DNA from: JBDREC01 sp043820105 [NCBI: Pseudomonadota bacterium] | GTDB taxonomy: Bacteria; Bdellovibrionota_F; JAHFAK01 | Assembly: GCA_043820105.1 (NCBI GenBank) | Contig: JBDREC010000095.1 | Coordinates: 1 to 64,000 of the forward strand | Length of the DNA: 64,000 nt | Direction: 5' to 3' | Shown here: piece after piece, positions 1-10,384 of the stretch | Layout: every line of letters starts with the position of its first letter | Position numbering within the stretch: the first letter of the stretch is position 1 | Made by a program: the position numbers and the translations under genes | Notes under the pieces: model-generated | The model's input: the letters and a program-made list of their open reading frames with translations, nothing else | What the model was told of the DNA's origin: nothing | The model's database searches: none

Positions 1-189
1 GAAATCCTGAATGATGATATTAAAAAGCACTATGAGGCACAACTAGATTACATCTCAGATCTTTTATCACATGAAAATCCAAGCATTCTTTTTAATAAAG
101 ATAATATTGAAGATACTTATTTGAAGACTAACTCCTTCCAAGAGGGAAACAATCAATTCAAAAAACAAATAAGGAACCAAATTAATTAA
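1..189 (+). CDS. 3' end of an unrecognised gene, cut by the window edge
   Basis: Frame 1 is open from the first base to a TAA at 187-189, giving the last 62 residues of a protein. The tail is hydrophilic and rich in Asn, Lys and Asp, starting EILNDDIKKHYEAQLDY and ending KKQIRNQIN. No domain is recognisable. The reading looks like real coding sequence (mixed amphipathic composition, no internal stops), but its start and function lie outside the window. It faces the DUF2779 remnant tail to tail with only 8 bases between them. Confidence 0.5.
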   Translation, partial: EILNDDIKKHYEAQLDYISDLLSHENPSILFNKDNIEDTYLKTNSFQEGNNQFKKQIRNQIN

Positions 190-197
190 ACATCCAT

Positions 198-416
198 TTA
201 AAGCTTGATCAAAACCTCTAAAAGCTTAACCATAGCCAAAGTCTCCAGCCCACAGTATATAAGCAGATCCTTATATATTTTTTCTTTTGCTTCCTGTGGC
301 AAATCTTCTTTTAATGTTTTAAAATACTCGCGCATGGCTTTACCACCCTCACCTATATCAAGACCTGCATATAACATATCAGGCACAAGGGCTGGTAATA
401 CCTTTTTAATGGAAGC
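198..416 (-). pseudogene. C-terminal remnant of a DUF2779 (RecB-like nuclease family) protein
   Basis: The open stretch encodes SIKKVLPALVPDMLYAGLDIGEGGKAM and later LLIYCGLETLAMVKLLEVL (quoted in parts). This matches, from memory, the very C-terminus of DUF2779 proteins, where a SIKKVLPAL block precedes a final YCxLDTLAM block. Family-like sequence continues upstream of the first possible start (GTG at 384-386) and is cut by an in-frame TGA at 417-419. The roughly 400 residues that should precede it are not seen in the next 150 bases, which are repeats and spacer. I infer a truncated, dead gene. It could instead be a short expressed fragment starting at the GTG, but no ribosome binding site supports that. 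Confidence 0.6.
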
Positions 417-450
417 TCAACATTTCAGGATAATAAACATGCTTTTTCCT

Positions 451-560
451 CTTGTAGCTGGTAGCTGGTAGCTGGTAGTTAATATTAAAAAAACGAAACG
501 CTTGTAGAAATATCTTTAAAAAGTCCTAATCTTCCTTACAAGCTACTAGCAACAAGCTCA
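451..560. repeat. GTAGCTG heptad array with degenerate inverted arm
   Basis: Three tandem GTAGCTG units run from 454 to 474, with a partial fourth unit to 479. Near 537-560 there is a degenerate inverted counterpart (AGCTACTAGCAACAAGCT). The two arms could pair. The array sits between the DUF2779 remnant and the 3' end of spoVR, whose TAA at 562-564 abuts the right arm. It belongs to the family of intergenic heptad arrays seen throughout this window. Confidence 0.7.
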
Positions 561-561
561 A

Positions 562-2055
562 TTAAACTCCTTCACCGACTTCCTTGTCGCTAAAAGTTTT
601 TCCATCCCATTTAATGAGATATTTTTTATTTTCAACCTTTGTTGCTAAATTAACCGGTCTTTTCCAAATAGCGGCAATATTTTTCATTGTATCTTGAGCA
701 TATTTAAAATCAAGATCCACTCCTTCATGCCTGTGTTTTAATAATAGTTCGCCTCTATTTGCAAAATTGGCATCTTCAACCAAAATTATAGGTTGTCCAA
801 AGTTTGTTAGACTAAATAAAAGTTGTTGTTTTACTTTTTCAAAATCTCTGCTAGTTATTTCATATCTGCTGGTTCTTTTGTTAAAAGCATAAACAAAGAA
901 TTTATTTTCCCGACAAAACTCATCCGTAAGAAATTCATCTAAAAAAGTAATGTCATTGTATAATTTTCTAACTTCGAATATTTTTTCAATTCCTAAACCA
1001 AGCTTCTTATCCCATTTCTTTCTTTGAGCCATATCATCGCAATCATTATACTCTTTACCAAATTTACCTTTGTCCCATCTGTCTTTAATATCTCTGAAAA
1101 GCTCTAAACCAATTTTATAAGGATTTATTGATCCTGGGTTCATTGCAACGGTGCCAGAGTGATGATCAGCATAATCAATAACCTCTGAATCATCTAGCAC
1201 TTTTTCAGTCATAATCCTTGAATGCCAAAAAGTAGCCCAGCCCTCATTCATTATTTTTGTTTGACCCTGTGGTGCAAAATAATAGCTTTCTTCTCTAACA
1301 ATTGAAAGAATATCTCTTTGCCAGGGTTCCAGAGGCGCATAGCTCATGAGAAAATTTAAAATATCTTTTTGTGATTCTTTTGGAAATTTTCCCTTTATCT
1401 TATCTTTTTCTACTAGCTCTTTTTTTTGTTTGTCTAAAAAATCATCTGGATTAACAAAGGTATCCATGTAATCTTTTGTTTTTATTTTTTTAATTCTAGC
1501 ATCTAAATCTAATGATGAATGAGGCTCTTCTTCTTCTTGAATTGAACCGCGTTTTATAAATGGCAGATGATAATCAATAAGATTTTCAATGGACAAACAT
1601 TTATCCATAAAATCCTCAACTGGCTCAATTCCAATACGATCGCTGTAGCGTCTTATTCTTGTGCCATGGTTTGCCATTTCATCAATCATTTTTCGATTTG
1701 TTTTAGAAAACCAATAATTATTCTTAAAGAAATCACAGTGTCCGTAAACATGCGCCATAACAAGCTTTTGATCAACTTCTGTATTGCATTCTAAAAGATA
1801 TGCATAACATGGATTATTGTTAATAACCATTTCATAAATTCGAGATAAACCATAGGCATAGCTTTTTGAAAGTGATTCATATTCCATGCCAAATTTCCAG
1901 TGAGGATATCGAGTTGGATAACCGCCATAGCTTGCAACTTGATTTATCATCTCATAGTTCATTACTTCAAAAATTGTGGGAAAGAAATCAAGACCAAAGT
2001 CCTTGGCGATCTCTCCAATTTCATAAGCTAATCTCTTTAACTTTGATAAATCCAA
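562..2055 (-). CDS. spoVR: SpoVR family protein
   Basis: A 497-residue protein whose sequence matches the SpoVR family along its length (MHxYGHCDFFKNNYWF-type block near residue 125, NEGWATFWHSR near 270, and a C-terminal domain with VNLATKVENK). SpoVR was named for spore cortex formation in Bacillus but is widespread in non-sporulating proteobacteria, where it travels with PrkA and DUF444 genes and is linked to stationary-phase or starvation signalling. It is the last gene of a three-gene minus-strand operon and starts 1 base after the DUF444 stop, which implies translational coupling. Length is normal for the family. Molecular function is not established. Confidence 0.93.
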   Translation of the reverse strand: MDLSKLKRLAYEIGEIAKDFGLDFFPTIFEVMNYEMINQVASYGGYPTRYPHWKFGMEYESLSKSYAYGLSRIYEMVINNNPCYAYLLECNTEVDQKLVMAHVYGHCDFFKNNYWFSKTNRKMIDEMANHGTRIRRYSDRIGIEPVEDFMDKCLSIENLIDYHLPFIKRGSIQEEEEPHSSLDLDARIKKIKTKDYMDTFVNPDDFLDKQKKELVEKDKIKGKFPKESQKDILNFLMSYAPLEPWQRDILSIVREESYYFAPQGQTKIMNEGWATFWHSRIMTEKVLDDSEVIDYADHHSGTVAMNPGSINPYKIGLELFRDIKDRWDKGKFGKEYNDCDDMAQRKKWDKKLGLGIEKIFEVRKLYNDITFLDEFLTDEFCRENKFFVYAFNKRTSRYEITSRDFEKVKQQLLFSLTNFGQPIILVEDANFANRGELLLKHRHEGVDLDFKYAQDTMKNIAAIWKRPVNLATKVENKKYLIKWDGKTFSDKEVGEGV

Positions 2056-2056
2056 G

Positions 2057-3160
2057 CTACTTACCCTTTCCCAAGAATACTTTTATTGATTCAAATATTT
2101 TAGATTTGTCTTCTATTTTGCTCATTGCAACTTGCTCATTATCAACAAAATGTTTTTCAATATCATTGTAAAACTGACCGCTTCCATATTTACTTTCAAC
2201 CTGGCCATAGCAAAATAAATTTGCAGCTGGAATAAGCTCTTCTTTTAATAAATTCATACAAACAGTGGTGTCATCACCTGACCAATTATCACCATCAGAG
2301 AAATGAAAAAGATAAATATTGTAATCCATGGGATTATATTCAGTTGTAATCAAGTGATGGCAAAGCTTATAAGCTGAAGAAATAATAGTGCCGCCAGATT
2401 CTTTAGTGTGAAAAAAGGTCTCTTCATCAACTTCTCTTGCTGTTGCATCGTGAATTATAAACTTTCTATCAACACCCTTGTACTGTGATTTAATCCAGGT
2501 ATCAATCCAGAATGCTTCAATTCTGACAATTTCTTTTTGTTCTTCACCCATTGATCCTGAAACATCCATCATGTAAATAATGACAGCGTTGCTTTCTGGA
2601 ACTTTATGCATTTTCCAGGAACGATACCTTGTGTCTTCTTTAACTGGAATGATTATTGGATTGCTTGGATTATAAGCGCCACTTAAAATCTGTCTTTTTA
2701 AAGCTTCTTTGTAAGTTCGCTTGAAATGTCTTAATGATTCTGGACCTGATTTATGAATCCCTGTATATTTTGTTTTCAAAGTATGAATATTTTTCTTGCC
2801 CTTTTTATCAATACGAGGAAGCTCAAGTTCTTCGCCCATGATTTCAGCAAGCTCTTCTAAAGTAACATCCATTTCTAAAACATGCTGTCCAGGCATATTT
2901 CCAGCTTTTCCTTCACCTTCTTGAGGTTCACCTCCAAGTGGTTGTCCAACTTGTCCCTCTCCTTGACCCACACCACCTTGCTGTTTTTTGCCATATTTAA
3001 ACCTGGGTATGTCTATGTGAGGAATAGGAATGGAAATAAGTTTTTTTCCCTGCCTTCCAATGAGTTCACCTGTAGACATATACTTCTTAAGGTTTTCTTT
3101 TATTTTTCCTCTAACGATCTGTCTAAATCGCTGATGATCTGAATCAATTTTTAAAGGCAC
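2057..3160 (-). CDS. DUF444 (YeaH/YhbH) von Willebrand-like protein
   Basis: A 367-residue protein of the YeaH/YhbH family. The N-terminal part is charged, with a Gly/Gln-rich linker around residues 60-90. The centre carries a VWA-type metal site, [10 protein letters not shown], near residue 200, which is the MIDAS motif. In Escherichia coli the homologous yeaGH pair (PrkA kinase plus YeaH) is induced by nitrogen starvation, so the product is thought to be a partner of the PrkA kinase. Here it lies between prkA (9-base gap) and spoVR (1-base gap), the standard order for the set. Length is somewhat short but within the family range. Confidence 0.92.
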   Translation of the reverse strand: MPLKIDSDHQRFRQIVRGKIKENLKKYMSTGELIGRQGKKLISIPIPHIDIPRFKYGKKQQGGVGQGEGQVGQPLGGEPQEGEGKAGNMPGQHVLEMDVTLEELAEIMGEELELPRIDKKGKKNIHTLKTKYTGIHKSGPESLRHFKRTYKEALKRQILSGAYNPSNPIIIPVKEDTRYRSWKMHKVPESNAVIIYMMDVSGSMGEEQKEIVRIEAFWIDTWIKSQYKGVDRKFIIHDATAREVDEETFFHTKESGGTIISSAYKLCHHLITTEYNPMDYNIYLFHFSDGDNWSGDDTTVCMNLLKEELIPAANLFCYGQVESKYGSGQFYNDIEKHFVDNEQVAMSKIEDKSKIFESIKVFLGKGK

Positions 3161-3169
3161 CTTTTTCTC

Positions 3170-5260
3170 CTATTGCTTCACATCACCACGTGCAAAAATA
3201 GATGCAACATAATTCAAAACATCAGTCGCGCAAATATCACAATATCCATAGTTTTTAATCATTCTACTTTTCACAATATCAATTTTTTCCTGAGTTTCTT
3301 TGTCCACAACAGATGAAACTAAAGTTGTAAGTTTAATCGAATCTTTTTGATCTTCAAAAAGTTTAAGTTCCAATGCCTTATGGAGTCTTTCATTTGTTTT
3401 ATAATTAAACTTTCTCTCTTCCACGGCAAGGGCACCAATATAATTCATAATTTCTCTTCTAAAATCATCTTTTCTAGACTCAGGAATTTCAATTTTCTCT
3501 TCAATTGATCTCATTAATCTTTCATCTGGCTCTTCATCTTGACCAGTATATTTGTTTCTAACTTTTTCTTTTTGTGTATAAGCTTTTACATTATCAATAT
3601 AGTTAGAACATAGTTTTGAAATTGCATCTTCATCAGCACAAATTGCCCTTTGAACTTCATTTTTTGTAACATCTTCATACTCAGATCTAACAACATTAAT
3701 CAGCTCAAGATATTTTTTTCTCAATTCTTCTGTTGCTATTAAAGAATGGTTTTTCAACCCGCCACCAAGCTCATTTAAAACCATAAATGGGTTTACGCAA
3801 GTGCCTGCTTTGTCACTAACAAGAGCATTAGAGATTTTATCTTGAATGTATCTTGGTGAGATACCTTCCATACCCTCTCTTTTTGCTGATTTCCTGAGTT
3901 CTTTAATTGTATCTTCAGTAAATCCAGTTAATGTCTTGCCATTATAGAGTTTCAATTTTTGGAGCATCGTAATTTGAGCTTTTTTAGGCTCTTCAAGCCT
4001 TGTTAAAATCGCCCACATGGCAGCCATTTCAAGAGTATGAGGTGCAATATGTTTTCCTCTAACATGTTCTTCATTAAAATCTCTTTCATATATTCTGATT
4101 TCTTCAGCTAATCTTGTAATATAAGGAATATCTATTTTTATTGTTCTGTCTCGCAGGGCTTCCATGAATTCATTGTTCTGAAGTTTTTTATATTCTGGCT
4201 CATTTGTATGCCCAATAATTACTTCATCTATATCTGTTTGAGCAAACTTTTTTGGTTTAACAACATGTTCTTGTGAAGCACCTAAAAGGTCATATAAAAA
4301 GGCCACATCAAGCTTTAAAACTTCAATAAATTCAATTAGACCTCTGTTGGCAATATTAAATTCACCATCAAAATTAAATGCCCTGGGATCTGACTCTCTT
4401 CCATAGATAGCAATTTTTCTATAATTTATATCGCCTGTTAATTCTGTTGAATCTTGATTTTTTTCATCTTTAGGTTGAAAAGTTCCAATTCCTACTCTGT
4501 CTTTTTCTGAAAGAAGTAATCTTCGAACTTTAATGTTCTTAATAAGCTGTGTCCAATCCCCTTTACATTTCTCCATTAAAAGCTTGTAAACCTGTCTGCA
4601 AGCAGGACACAGATCACCTTCAATAAATATTTTTTTTTCTTCTGGCTTATCAATATTAAGTTGGGCTAAAACCTTTTTCCTCATATCAAGGGGAATTAAG
4701 TGCAAGGGTTCTTCATGCATAGGACATGGCATTTCATTTTCAGTAATTATCTTTTCATCCTTATACCCATCAATTAGTACCCAGGAGTAAGTATACAAGG
4801 CCCCGGCTTCGGTTCTTGAATAGGCTTGCAAGCCTTTTTTTAGCAACCTCACAATTGTACTTTTTGAACTTCCTACAGGTCCATGTAAAAGCATTACTCT
4901 TTTTTCAGTACCATACCTTTTTGCAGCTGACTTAAAAACATTAACAAGTCTCATTAGAGGAATATCTAGACCATAGATAGAATCTCTACCATTTTCAAAG
5001 GGATCTTGAAAAAAAGGATATTTAAACAATTTCTTTTTAACATCAATATATTCTTCAACACCATAAGAAATAATCATATTGTAAATTCGTTGAAAGGCTG
5101 TAGATGTAACTTCAGGTCGCTTTCTTACTATTTCTAAATAATCTTCAAAATCACCTTCCCAATGCAAGTTTTCATATTGTTTAGTGTCCTGCCCATCTTT
5201 TATAAGCTTAAATATATTGTCTTGCTTAGTAGTTTTTGCAGTTTTGCCTTTTTCAGCCAT
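3170..5260 (-). CDS. prkA: PrkA-type serine protein kinase / AAA+ ATPase
   Basis: A 696-residue protein of the PrkA family. The Walker A motif GPVGSSKS lies near residue 128 within an N-terminal AAA+ domain; the C-terminal half is the PrkA kinase-like domain. A CPACRQVY motif near residue 220 matches a cysteine pair seen in the family. PrkA proteins are reported as serine kinases and/or AAA+ proteases in stress and starvation responses. It is the first gene of the prkA-DUF444-spoVR operon, with a good ribosome site (AAAGGAG) and a sigma-70-like promoter upstream. Slightly longer than the usual ~640 residues because of the lysine-rich N-terminus. Confidence 0.93.
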   Translation of the reverse strand: MAEKGKTAKTTKQDNIFKLIKDGQDTKQYENLHWEGDFEDYLEIVRKRPEVTSTAFQRIYNMIISYGVEEYIDVKKKLFKYPFFQDPFENGRDSIYGLDIPLMRLVNVFKSAAKRYGTEKRVMLLHGPVGSSKSTIVRLLKKGLQAYSRTEAGALYTYSWVLIDGYKDEKIITENEMPCPMHEEPLHLIPLDMRKKVLAQLNIDKPEEKKIFIEGDLCPACRQVYKLLMEKCKGDWTQLIKNIKVRRLLLSEKDRVGIGTFQPKDEKNQDSTELTGDINYRKIAIYGRESDPRAFNFDGEFNIANRGLIEFIEVLKLDVAFLYDLLGASQEHVVKPKKFAQTDIDEVIIGHTNEPEYKKLQNNEFMEALRDRTIKIDIPYITRLAEEIRIYERDFNEEHVRGKHIAPHTLEMAAMWAILTRLEEPKKAQITMLQKLKLYNGKTLTGFTEDTIKELRKSAKREGMEGISPRYIQDKISNALVSDKAGTCVNPFMVLNELGGGLKNHSLIATEELRKKYLELINVVRSEYEDVTKNEVQRAICADEDAISKLCSNYIDNVKAYTQKEKVRNKYTGQDEEPDERLMRSIEEKIEIPESRKDDFRREIMNYIGALAVEERKFNYKTNERLHKALELKLFEDQKDSIKLTTLVSSVVDKETQEKIDIVKSRMIKNYGYCDICATDVLNYVASIFARGDVKQ

Positions 5261-5305
5261 TTATAACTCCTTTAAAAGTATATTTGCATATTAAATTTTG
5301 CGAAT

Positions 5306-5334
5306 ATTCTAAAACCTCTACCTTGATAAGTCAA
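5306..5334 (-). promoter_or_regulatory. Sigma-70-type promoter of the prkA operon
   Basis: On the minus strand there is TTGACT (5329-5334), a 17-base spacer, then TAGAAT (5306-5311). The prkA start codon at 5260 lies about 45 bases further on and is preceded by AAAGGAG. The match is by eye; a transcription start has not been measured. Confidence 0.6.
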
Positions 5335-5380
5335 ACAATCTATAAAGGCTTATGTAAGAATTTTTGACGTATTTTATTTA

Positions 5381-7708
5381 TTATTCCTGGGCTCTACTAT
5401 TTTGCCCAATTAAAACTTCTCTTTGGCGAACACCATCACTTGGTCCAACAATGCCTTCTGCTTCCATTTTTTCTATCATTCGAGCAGCTCTGTTATAACC
5501 AATTCTTAATCTTCTTTGAATCATTGAAATAGAAGCCTTTCCAGTTTCAGATACAAACTCTACGGCTTTTTTATAAATCTCAATATCCTCATCAAATTCA
5601 TCAAAATTCATCTCAAAGCCTTCAGAAGAATATGCTTCTTCAACAAGCTTAACCTCTTTATATTCAGGAGCTTTTTGGTCTTTTAAAAAGTTGACAACAT
5701 CTGCAATTTCTCTATCTGAAATATATGTACCATGATGTCGATCAAGCTTTGATGTTCCAGGAGGAAGATAAAGCATATCCCCTGACCCAAGTAAACTTTC
5801 AGAACCAATTGTATCAAGAATTGTCCTTGAATCATATTTTGAAGCCACTTGAAAAGAAATTCTAGCCGGAAAGTTTGCCTTAATAAGACCAGTAATAACA
5901 TCTGTTGATGGTCTTTGTGTTGCAAGTATTAAATGAATACCAGAGGCTCTGGCCATTTGAGCAAGGCGAGTTATTAATTCTTCAATTTCCTTACCAGCTA
6001 CCATAATAAGATCAGCGAGTTCATCTACAATAACTACAATAAATGGCATCTTCACAAGCTCATTATTTGGAGAGTTCTCAATTAAATACTGGAGACCAAT
6101 GGACTCAAGCTCTTTTTCTCTTTCTTGCAGGGGTAATTTGTTAATTGCATCAATCTTCTTATTGCACCCATTAATATTTCTAGCTCCTAGCTTAGACATA
6201 AGATTATATCGCTCTTCCATTTCCTTTGTAGCCCAGCGCAGAGCAGCAACAGCTTTTTTTGCATCTGTAACAACAGGCAAAAGCATATGCGGTATTTTAT
6301 TATAAATAGAAAGCTCTAACATTTTTGGATCAATCAAAATAAATCTCAAAGTTAAAGCTGTATGAGAATATAATATTGATGTAATTACAGAATTAATAAA
6401 TACAGATTTTCCTGAACCAGTAGCTCCAGCCACAAGCAAATGAGGCATTCTACAAAGATCATCATAAACAGGAGATCCTTCTGTGTCTTTTCCAATTACA
6501 AAGTTAATTTTTGAATCATCTGGTTCAAATTCAGTGTTTTTTATCAAATCACTAAAAAACACTGTTTCTCTTCTGTTATTAGGTATCTCTATTCCTACAA
6601 CAGACTTACCAGGTATTGGAGCAATAATTCTGATAGATAAAGCTCTCATGGCCATTGCCAAATCATCACTTAAAGATACAATTTTATTAAGTTTTATTCC
6701 AGGCGCTGGTTCAAACTCATACATGGTAATAATTGGTCCTGGTTTAATTTCAGTAATTTTTCCTTCAACTCCAAAGTCAGCAAGCTTTTTTTCAACTAGT
6801 CTCGAGTTTTTAACTAAACTTTCATCATCCACTTTTATTGTGCCCGGAGGAGGAGTATCCAATAAAGACGCAGGTGGTAATTTATATCCATAATCACTGT
6901 CAATAAAAGGCAGTTTATTTTGAACTGGTTGTTTCTTTACCTCTTTTGCTTGAGCTTGTTTTCTGGTAACCTTTTTAACAACTTTTTCTTCATTATTACT
7001 AGGCAAGATTACTTCTTTTATTTCTGAAATAAAGTTTTTAGAAAGTATTTTGCGATCTTTATGTTTTCTTATTAATAGGTTCTTTTTAATGATAATTGCT
7101 TGAAATGTTTTTAAAACAAATTCAAAAACTGAAAGCACTACGAAGGAAATGATTAAATAAAATGAAAACTGAAAAGTAAGCAATATTCCAATTGATAAAA
7201 ACATGAACAAGAGTATTAGACTTCCTACATATCCAAAAAAAGCAAAAAATGCGGAAGTAATGCTTACACCAATTATACCTCCAGACTCAATAACAGTTCC
7301 ATAAAACTGCAGCTCAGGATATAGGGCTGAACACAAGGAAGAGATACTAAAGAGCAAAAAAATAAGCCCCATGAAACGCATTCCAACAAAATTAATGGGT
7401 CTTTTAAAAAATAGCATTAGTCCAAAAACATAAATTAAAGCTATTAAAAAGTAAGCTGATAAGCCAACTGTTTGCATTAGAATATCAGCAAAATAAGCAC
7501 CTAAAATACCAGTAAGGTTTGAGACATTATTATTAATTTCAAATTTATTAACCCAAATAGTACTAATAGAAGGATCGTGAGGATTATAGGTCACAAGTGA
7601 AAATGTACAAAAAATTGCTATACCTAAAAGCAAAAGGCTGACAATTTCTCTAAAAGAGCCAGTCAAGTGAAACCTTGTTGTATTTAATTTTTTCATTGAT
7701 TTAGTCAA
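5381..7708 (-). CDS. ftsK: DNA translocase FtsK
   Basis: A 775-residue FtsK/SpoIIIE protein. Four to five membrane segments occupy residues 20-200, followed by a short Lys-rich linker, the alpha/beta motor domain (Walker A GATGSGKS at 428-435, Walker B around VVIVDELADL near 550) and a C-terminal gamma winged helix (about 705-765) of the kind that reads KOPS sites. It anchors at the division septum and pumps chromosome ends during cell division. The start is a TTG at 7706-7708: AAGGAG sits 5 bases upstream, while the next ATG (7694-7696) is too far from it. It forms a single-gene unit behind its own near-consensus promoter. Confidence 0.95.
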   Translation of the reverse strand: MTKSMKKLNTTRFHLTGSFREIVSLLLLGIAIFCTFSLVTYNPHDPSISTIWVNKFEINNNVSNLTGILGAYFADILMQTVGLSAYFLIALIYVFGLMLFFKRPINFVGMRFMGLIFLLFSISSLCSALYPELQFYGTVIESGGIIGVSITSAFFAFFGYVGSLILLFMFLSIGILLTFQFSFYLIISFVVLSVFEFVLKTFQAIIIKKNLLIRKHKDRKILSKNFISEIKEVILPSNNEEKVVKKVTRKQAQAKEVKKQPVQNKLPFIDSDYGYKLPPASLLDTPPPGTIKVDDESLVKNSRLVEKKLADFGVEGKITEIKPGPIITMYEFEPAPGIKLNKIVSLSDDLAMAMRALSIRIIAPIPGKSVVGIEIPNNRRETVFFSDLIKNTEFEPDDSKINFVIGKDTEGSPVYDDLCRMPHLLVAGATGSGKSVFINSVITSILYSHTALTLRFILIDPKMLELSIYNKIPHMLLPVVTDAKKAVAALRWATKEMEERYNLMSKLGARNINGCNKKIDAINKLPLQEREKELESIGLQYLIENSPNNELVKMPFIVVIVDELADLIMVAGKEIEELITRLAQMARASGIHLILATQRPSTDVITGLIKANFPARISFQVASKYDSRTILDTIGSESLLGSGDMLYLPPGTSKLDRHHGTYISDREIADVVNFLKDQKAPEYKEVKLVEEAYSSEGFEMNFDEFDEDIEIYKKAVEFVSETGKASISMIQRRLRIGYNRAARMIEKMEAEGIVGPSDGVRQREVLIGQNSRAQE

Positions 7709-7764
7709 GTAGACTCCTTGAAAAATATAAAAATGTTGTAAAATTTGTATTCATAATCGCAAGC

Positions 7765-7793
7765 ATTATACATATTTTTATTCATCCTGTCAA
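7765..7793 (-). promoter_or_regulatory. Consensus sigma-70 promoter of ftsK
   Basis: On the minus strand TTGACA (7788-7793) and TATAAT (7765-7770) are separated by exactly 17 bases, a perfect consensus match. The ftsK TTG start lies about 57 bases downstream. Confidence 0.75.
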
Positions 7794-7841
7794 AAATATA
7801 AGGCATAGAATTGGCAATATCCCCTTATTTTTTCTATTTTA

Positions 7842-7870
7842 TTGAAAATTTCAAATCCTTATTATAGTAT
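7842..7870 (+). promoter_or_regulatory. Probable promoter of the 7903 lipoprotein gene
   Basis: TTGAAA (7842-7847), a 17-base spacer and TAGTAT (7865-7870) precede the gene, with AAGGA 6-7 bases ahead of its ATG. It lies divergent to the ftsK promoter in the same spacer. Confidence 0.5.
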
Positions 7871-7902
7871 TTAACCTCAAATTCCAAAAAAAAGGATACT
7901 AA

Positions 7903-8286
7903 ATGTTTCTCAAAAAAACCGCTCTAATAAGTTTCATATTTCTTATTTCTTTTTTCGTACTTTCTTCATGTGTTTCAAGATATGAAGACCTACAACTAGC
8001 ACTGACAAAACATTACAGTACACTTCAATGGGGTGAGCCTGAATCAGCCTCTATCAATGTTGATCCAAAAATAAAAGAAGAATTCATTTCGGAATGGGAA
8101 AAACGTTTTAAAGACAATAAGATAGCTGGATATGAATTAAAAAGAATTTCAATTGCTGAAGATGGAATCAGGGCAATTGTTAAAATTGAATTCATGTTAT
8201 ATTCTGAAAAAACCATGGTAGCAAAACATGAAACAGAAGTCCACCTTTGGGAAATGAAAAATAATATTTGGTATAGAGTGAAATAA
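7903..8286 (+). CDS. Small lipoprotein of unknown function
   Basis: A 127-residue protein with a classic lipoprotein signal: positively charged start (MFLKK), hydrophobic core, and lipobox LSSC with the cysteine near residue 23. The mature part is about 105 residues, predicted mixed alpha/beta, and ends in WEMKNNIWYRVK. This vaguely resembles small NTF2-like or DUF4878-like folds, but I cannot assign it. It stands alone between ftsK (divergent) and dnaK, with its own promoter and a plain ribosome site (AAGGA). Confidence 0.75.
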   Translation: MFLKKTALISFIFLISFFVLSSCVSRYEDLQLALTKHYSTLQWGEPESASINVDPKIKEEFISEWEKRFKDNKIAGYELKRISIAEDGIRAIVKIEFMLYSEKTMVAKHETEVHLWEMKNNIWYRVK

Positions 8287-8300
8287 ATTTATTCAAGCCC

Positions 8301-8324
8301 TTGACTTATCCAATATAATGATTA
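8301..8324 (+). promoter_or_regulatory. Unusual promoter-region motif upstream of dnaK
   Basis: TTGACT (8301-8306) is followed after only 7 bases by TATAAT (8314-8319) and then GATTA. The same block, TTGACTTAT plus TATAATGATTA, occurs upstream of the grpE transcription unit (15886-15909, minus strand), and a weaker version lies upstream of miaB. The 7-base spacing does not fit a sigma-70 promoter, so this may be a -35 box with an overlapping operator, or an alternative-sigma site. No CIRCE element (TTAGCACTC inverted repeat) is present. Confidence 0.45.
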
Positions 8325-8449
8325 ACTTCCCTTTAACCAAGCAAATATTTTGGGAAATCTAACTTAAAACAGAGATAACAGCTTAATATTTAAAGTGATA
8401 ATTCACATCACAGTAGCTTAAAGCCAATAGCTACATTATGGAGGTTAAA

Positions 8450-10381
8450 ATGAGTAAAATAATTGGTATTGACCTTGGAACAACAAATTCAGTTGTTGCA
8501 ATAATGGAAGGTGGCGATCCTAAGGTAATTACAAATGAAGAAGGCGGAAGAACTACCCCATCAGTTGTTGCAATAACAAAAGATGGTGAAAGATTAACTG
8601 GGCAGATTGCAAGAAGACAAGCAGTTACTAATCCTGAAAATACAATATATTCTATAAAAAGATTCATGGGAAGAAGATATTCAGAAGTTCCTGAAGAAAT
8701 AAGCATTGTCCCTTACAAGGTAACACAAGGACCTAATAACGATGTAAGAGTTTCAATGAATAACAAAGAATATTCTCCTCCTGAGGTTTCTGCAATGATA
8801 CTTCAAAAACTTAAAAAAGCTGCTGAAGATTATCTTGGTCAAACAGTTACAGAAGCTGTTATTACAGTTCCTGCTTATTTTAATGACAGCCAAAGACAAG
8901 CTACTAAAGACGCTGGAAAAATCGCTGGCCTTGAAGTTAAAAGAATTATTAATGAACCTACAGCAGCAGCCCTTGCCTATGGTCTGGATAAAAAGAAAGA
9001 TGAAACCATTGCAGTATTTGACTTTGGTGGTGGTACTTTTGATATTTCTATTTTAGAAGTTGGTGACAATGTTGTTGAAGTTAAATCAACCAATGGTGAT
9101 ACCCATCTAGGTGGTGACAATTTAGACCAAACCATAATTAATTGGTTAATAAGCGAATTCAAAAAAGATCAAGGAATTGATGTTTCTTCTGATAAAATGG
9201 TTATTCAAAGATTAAAGGAAGCTGCTGAAAAAGCAAAAATTGAACTTTCTTCAACTATTGAAACAGATATTAATCTTCCATTTTTAACAGCTGATGCTTC
9301 TGGTCCTAAACATTTGAATATTAAATTAACAAGAGCTAAATTTGAACACCTTGTTGGCGATTTACTTGAAAGAACCCTGGAACCTTGTAAGCGAGCAGTC
9401 GCTGATGCTGGAATTTTAGCAAATAGCGTTGATGAAGTTGTTCTAGTTGGTGGATCAACCAGAATTCCAAAAGTCCAAGAACTAGTTAAAGGCTTTTTTG
9501 GAAAAGAACCTCATAAAGGTGTAAACCCTGATGAAGTTGTAGCCCTCGGTGCTGCAGTTCAAGGTGGCGTTTTAGCAGGGGACGTTAAAGATGTGCTCTT
9601 ATTAGATGTTACCCCATTATCACTTGGAATTGAAACCCTTGGTTCAGTTATGACAAAACTTATTGAAAGAAACACCACAATTCCAACCAAGAAAAGCCAA
9701 ATCTTCTCAACAGCTGCTGACAATCAAACGGCTGTTGATATCCATGTTTTACAAGGTGAAAGAGAAATGGCAGCTAACAATAGAACTTTAGGCAAATTTC
9801 AGTTAACAGGCATTCCATCAGCACCTAGAGGAATTCCTCAAATTGAGGTTACTTTTGATATTGATGCAAATGGAATTGTTCATGTAACAGCACAAGACAA
9901 AGCAACAAACAAAGTTCAAGATATAACCATCACATCTTCAAGTGGTTTATCAGAAAGTGAAATCAACAACATGGTTAAGGATGCAGAAGTTCACGCAGAA
10001 GAAGATAAAAAGAAGAAAGAAGAAATTGAAATTAAAAACAATGCGGATAACCTGGTTTTCTCAACAGAAAAAATCCTCAAAGAAAACAAAGAAAAGCTTC
10101 CACCTGAAGAAGTAACAAAAGTTGAAGAAGCTTTAGCAAATTGTAAAAAAGCAGTTGAAAGTGGAAACATTGAAGAAATTAAAACTAAATCTGAAGCACT
10201 AACTCATGCATCTCATAAACTAGCTGAAATTATGTATCAAAAAGCTCAAACTCAAGGCGCTAATCCTAATGAACAACAAGCCAGTGAACCTGATGCTCAA
10301 AATCCAAACATGGGTTCTGATTTTACTGCTAAAAAGAAAGATGACAATGTTGTTGATGCTGAATTTGAGGAAACCAATTAA
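8450..10381 (+). CDS. dnaK: Chaperone protein DnaK (Hsp70)
   Basis: A 643-residue Hsp70. The N-terminal ATPase domain opens with [11 protein letters not shown] and contains FDFGGGTFD and [11 protein letters not shown] blocks; the substrate domain includes [16 protein letters not shown]; the C-terminal tail is acidic and Gln/Asn-rich, ending [10 protein letters not shown]. It refolds and holds client proteins in the cytoplasm with DnaJ and GrpE. The start is taken as the ATG at 8450, because GGAGG lies 5 bases upstream; an ATG at 8438 overlaps that site and is rejected. dnaJ follows after 3 bases, so the two are co-transcribed; grpE is 4 kb away. Confidence 0.97.
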   Translation: MSKIIGIDLGTTNSVVAIMEGGDPKVITNEEGGRTTPSVVAITKDGERLTGQIARRQAVTNPENTIYSIKRFMGRRYSEVPEEISIVPYKVTQGPNNDVRVSMNNKEYSPPEVSAMILQKLKKAAEDYLGQTVTEAVITVPAYFNDSQRQATKDAGKIAGLEVKRIINEPTAAALAYGLDKKKDETIAVFDFGGGTFDISILEVGDNVVEVKSTNGDTHLGGDNLDQTIINWLISEFKKDQGIDVSSDKMVIQRLKEAAEKAKIELSSTIETDINLPFLTADASGPKHLNIKLTRAKFEHLVGDLLERTLEPCKRAVADAGILANSVDEVVLVGGSTRIPKVQELVKGFFGKEPHKGVNPDEVVALGAAVQGGVLAGDVKDVLLLDVTPLSLGIETLGSVMTKLIERNTTIPTKKSQIFSTAADNQTAVDIHVLQGEREMAANNRTLGKFQLTGIPSAPRGIPQIEVTFDIDANGIVHVTAQDKATNKVQDITITSSSGLSESEINNMVKDAEVHAEEDKKKKEEIEIKNNADNLVFSTEKILKENKEKLPPEEVTKVEEALANCKKAVESGNIEEIKTKSEALTHASHKLAEIMYQKAQTQGANPNEQQASEPDAQNPNMGSDFTAKKKDDNVVDAEFEETN

Positions 10382-10384
10382 CAC

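Noticed and set aside
8287-8449. CIRCE or classical sigma-32 site upstream of dnaK
   Set aside because: No TTAGCACTC inverted repeat, and CTTGAA/CCCCAT boxes at proper spacing are not found.
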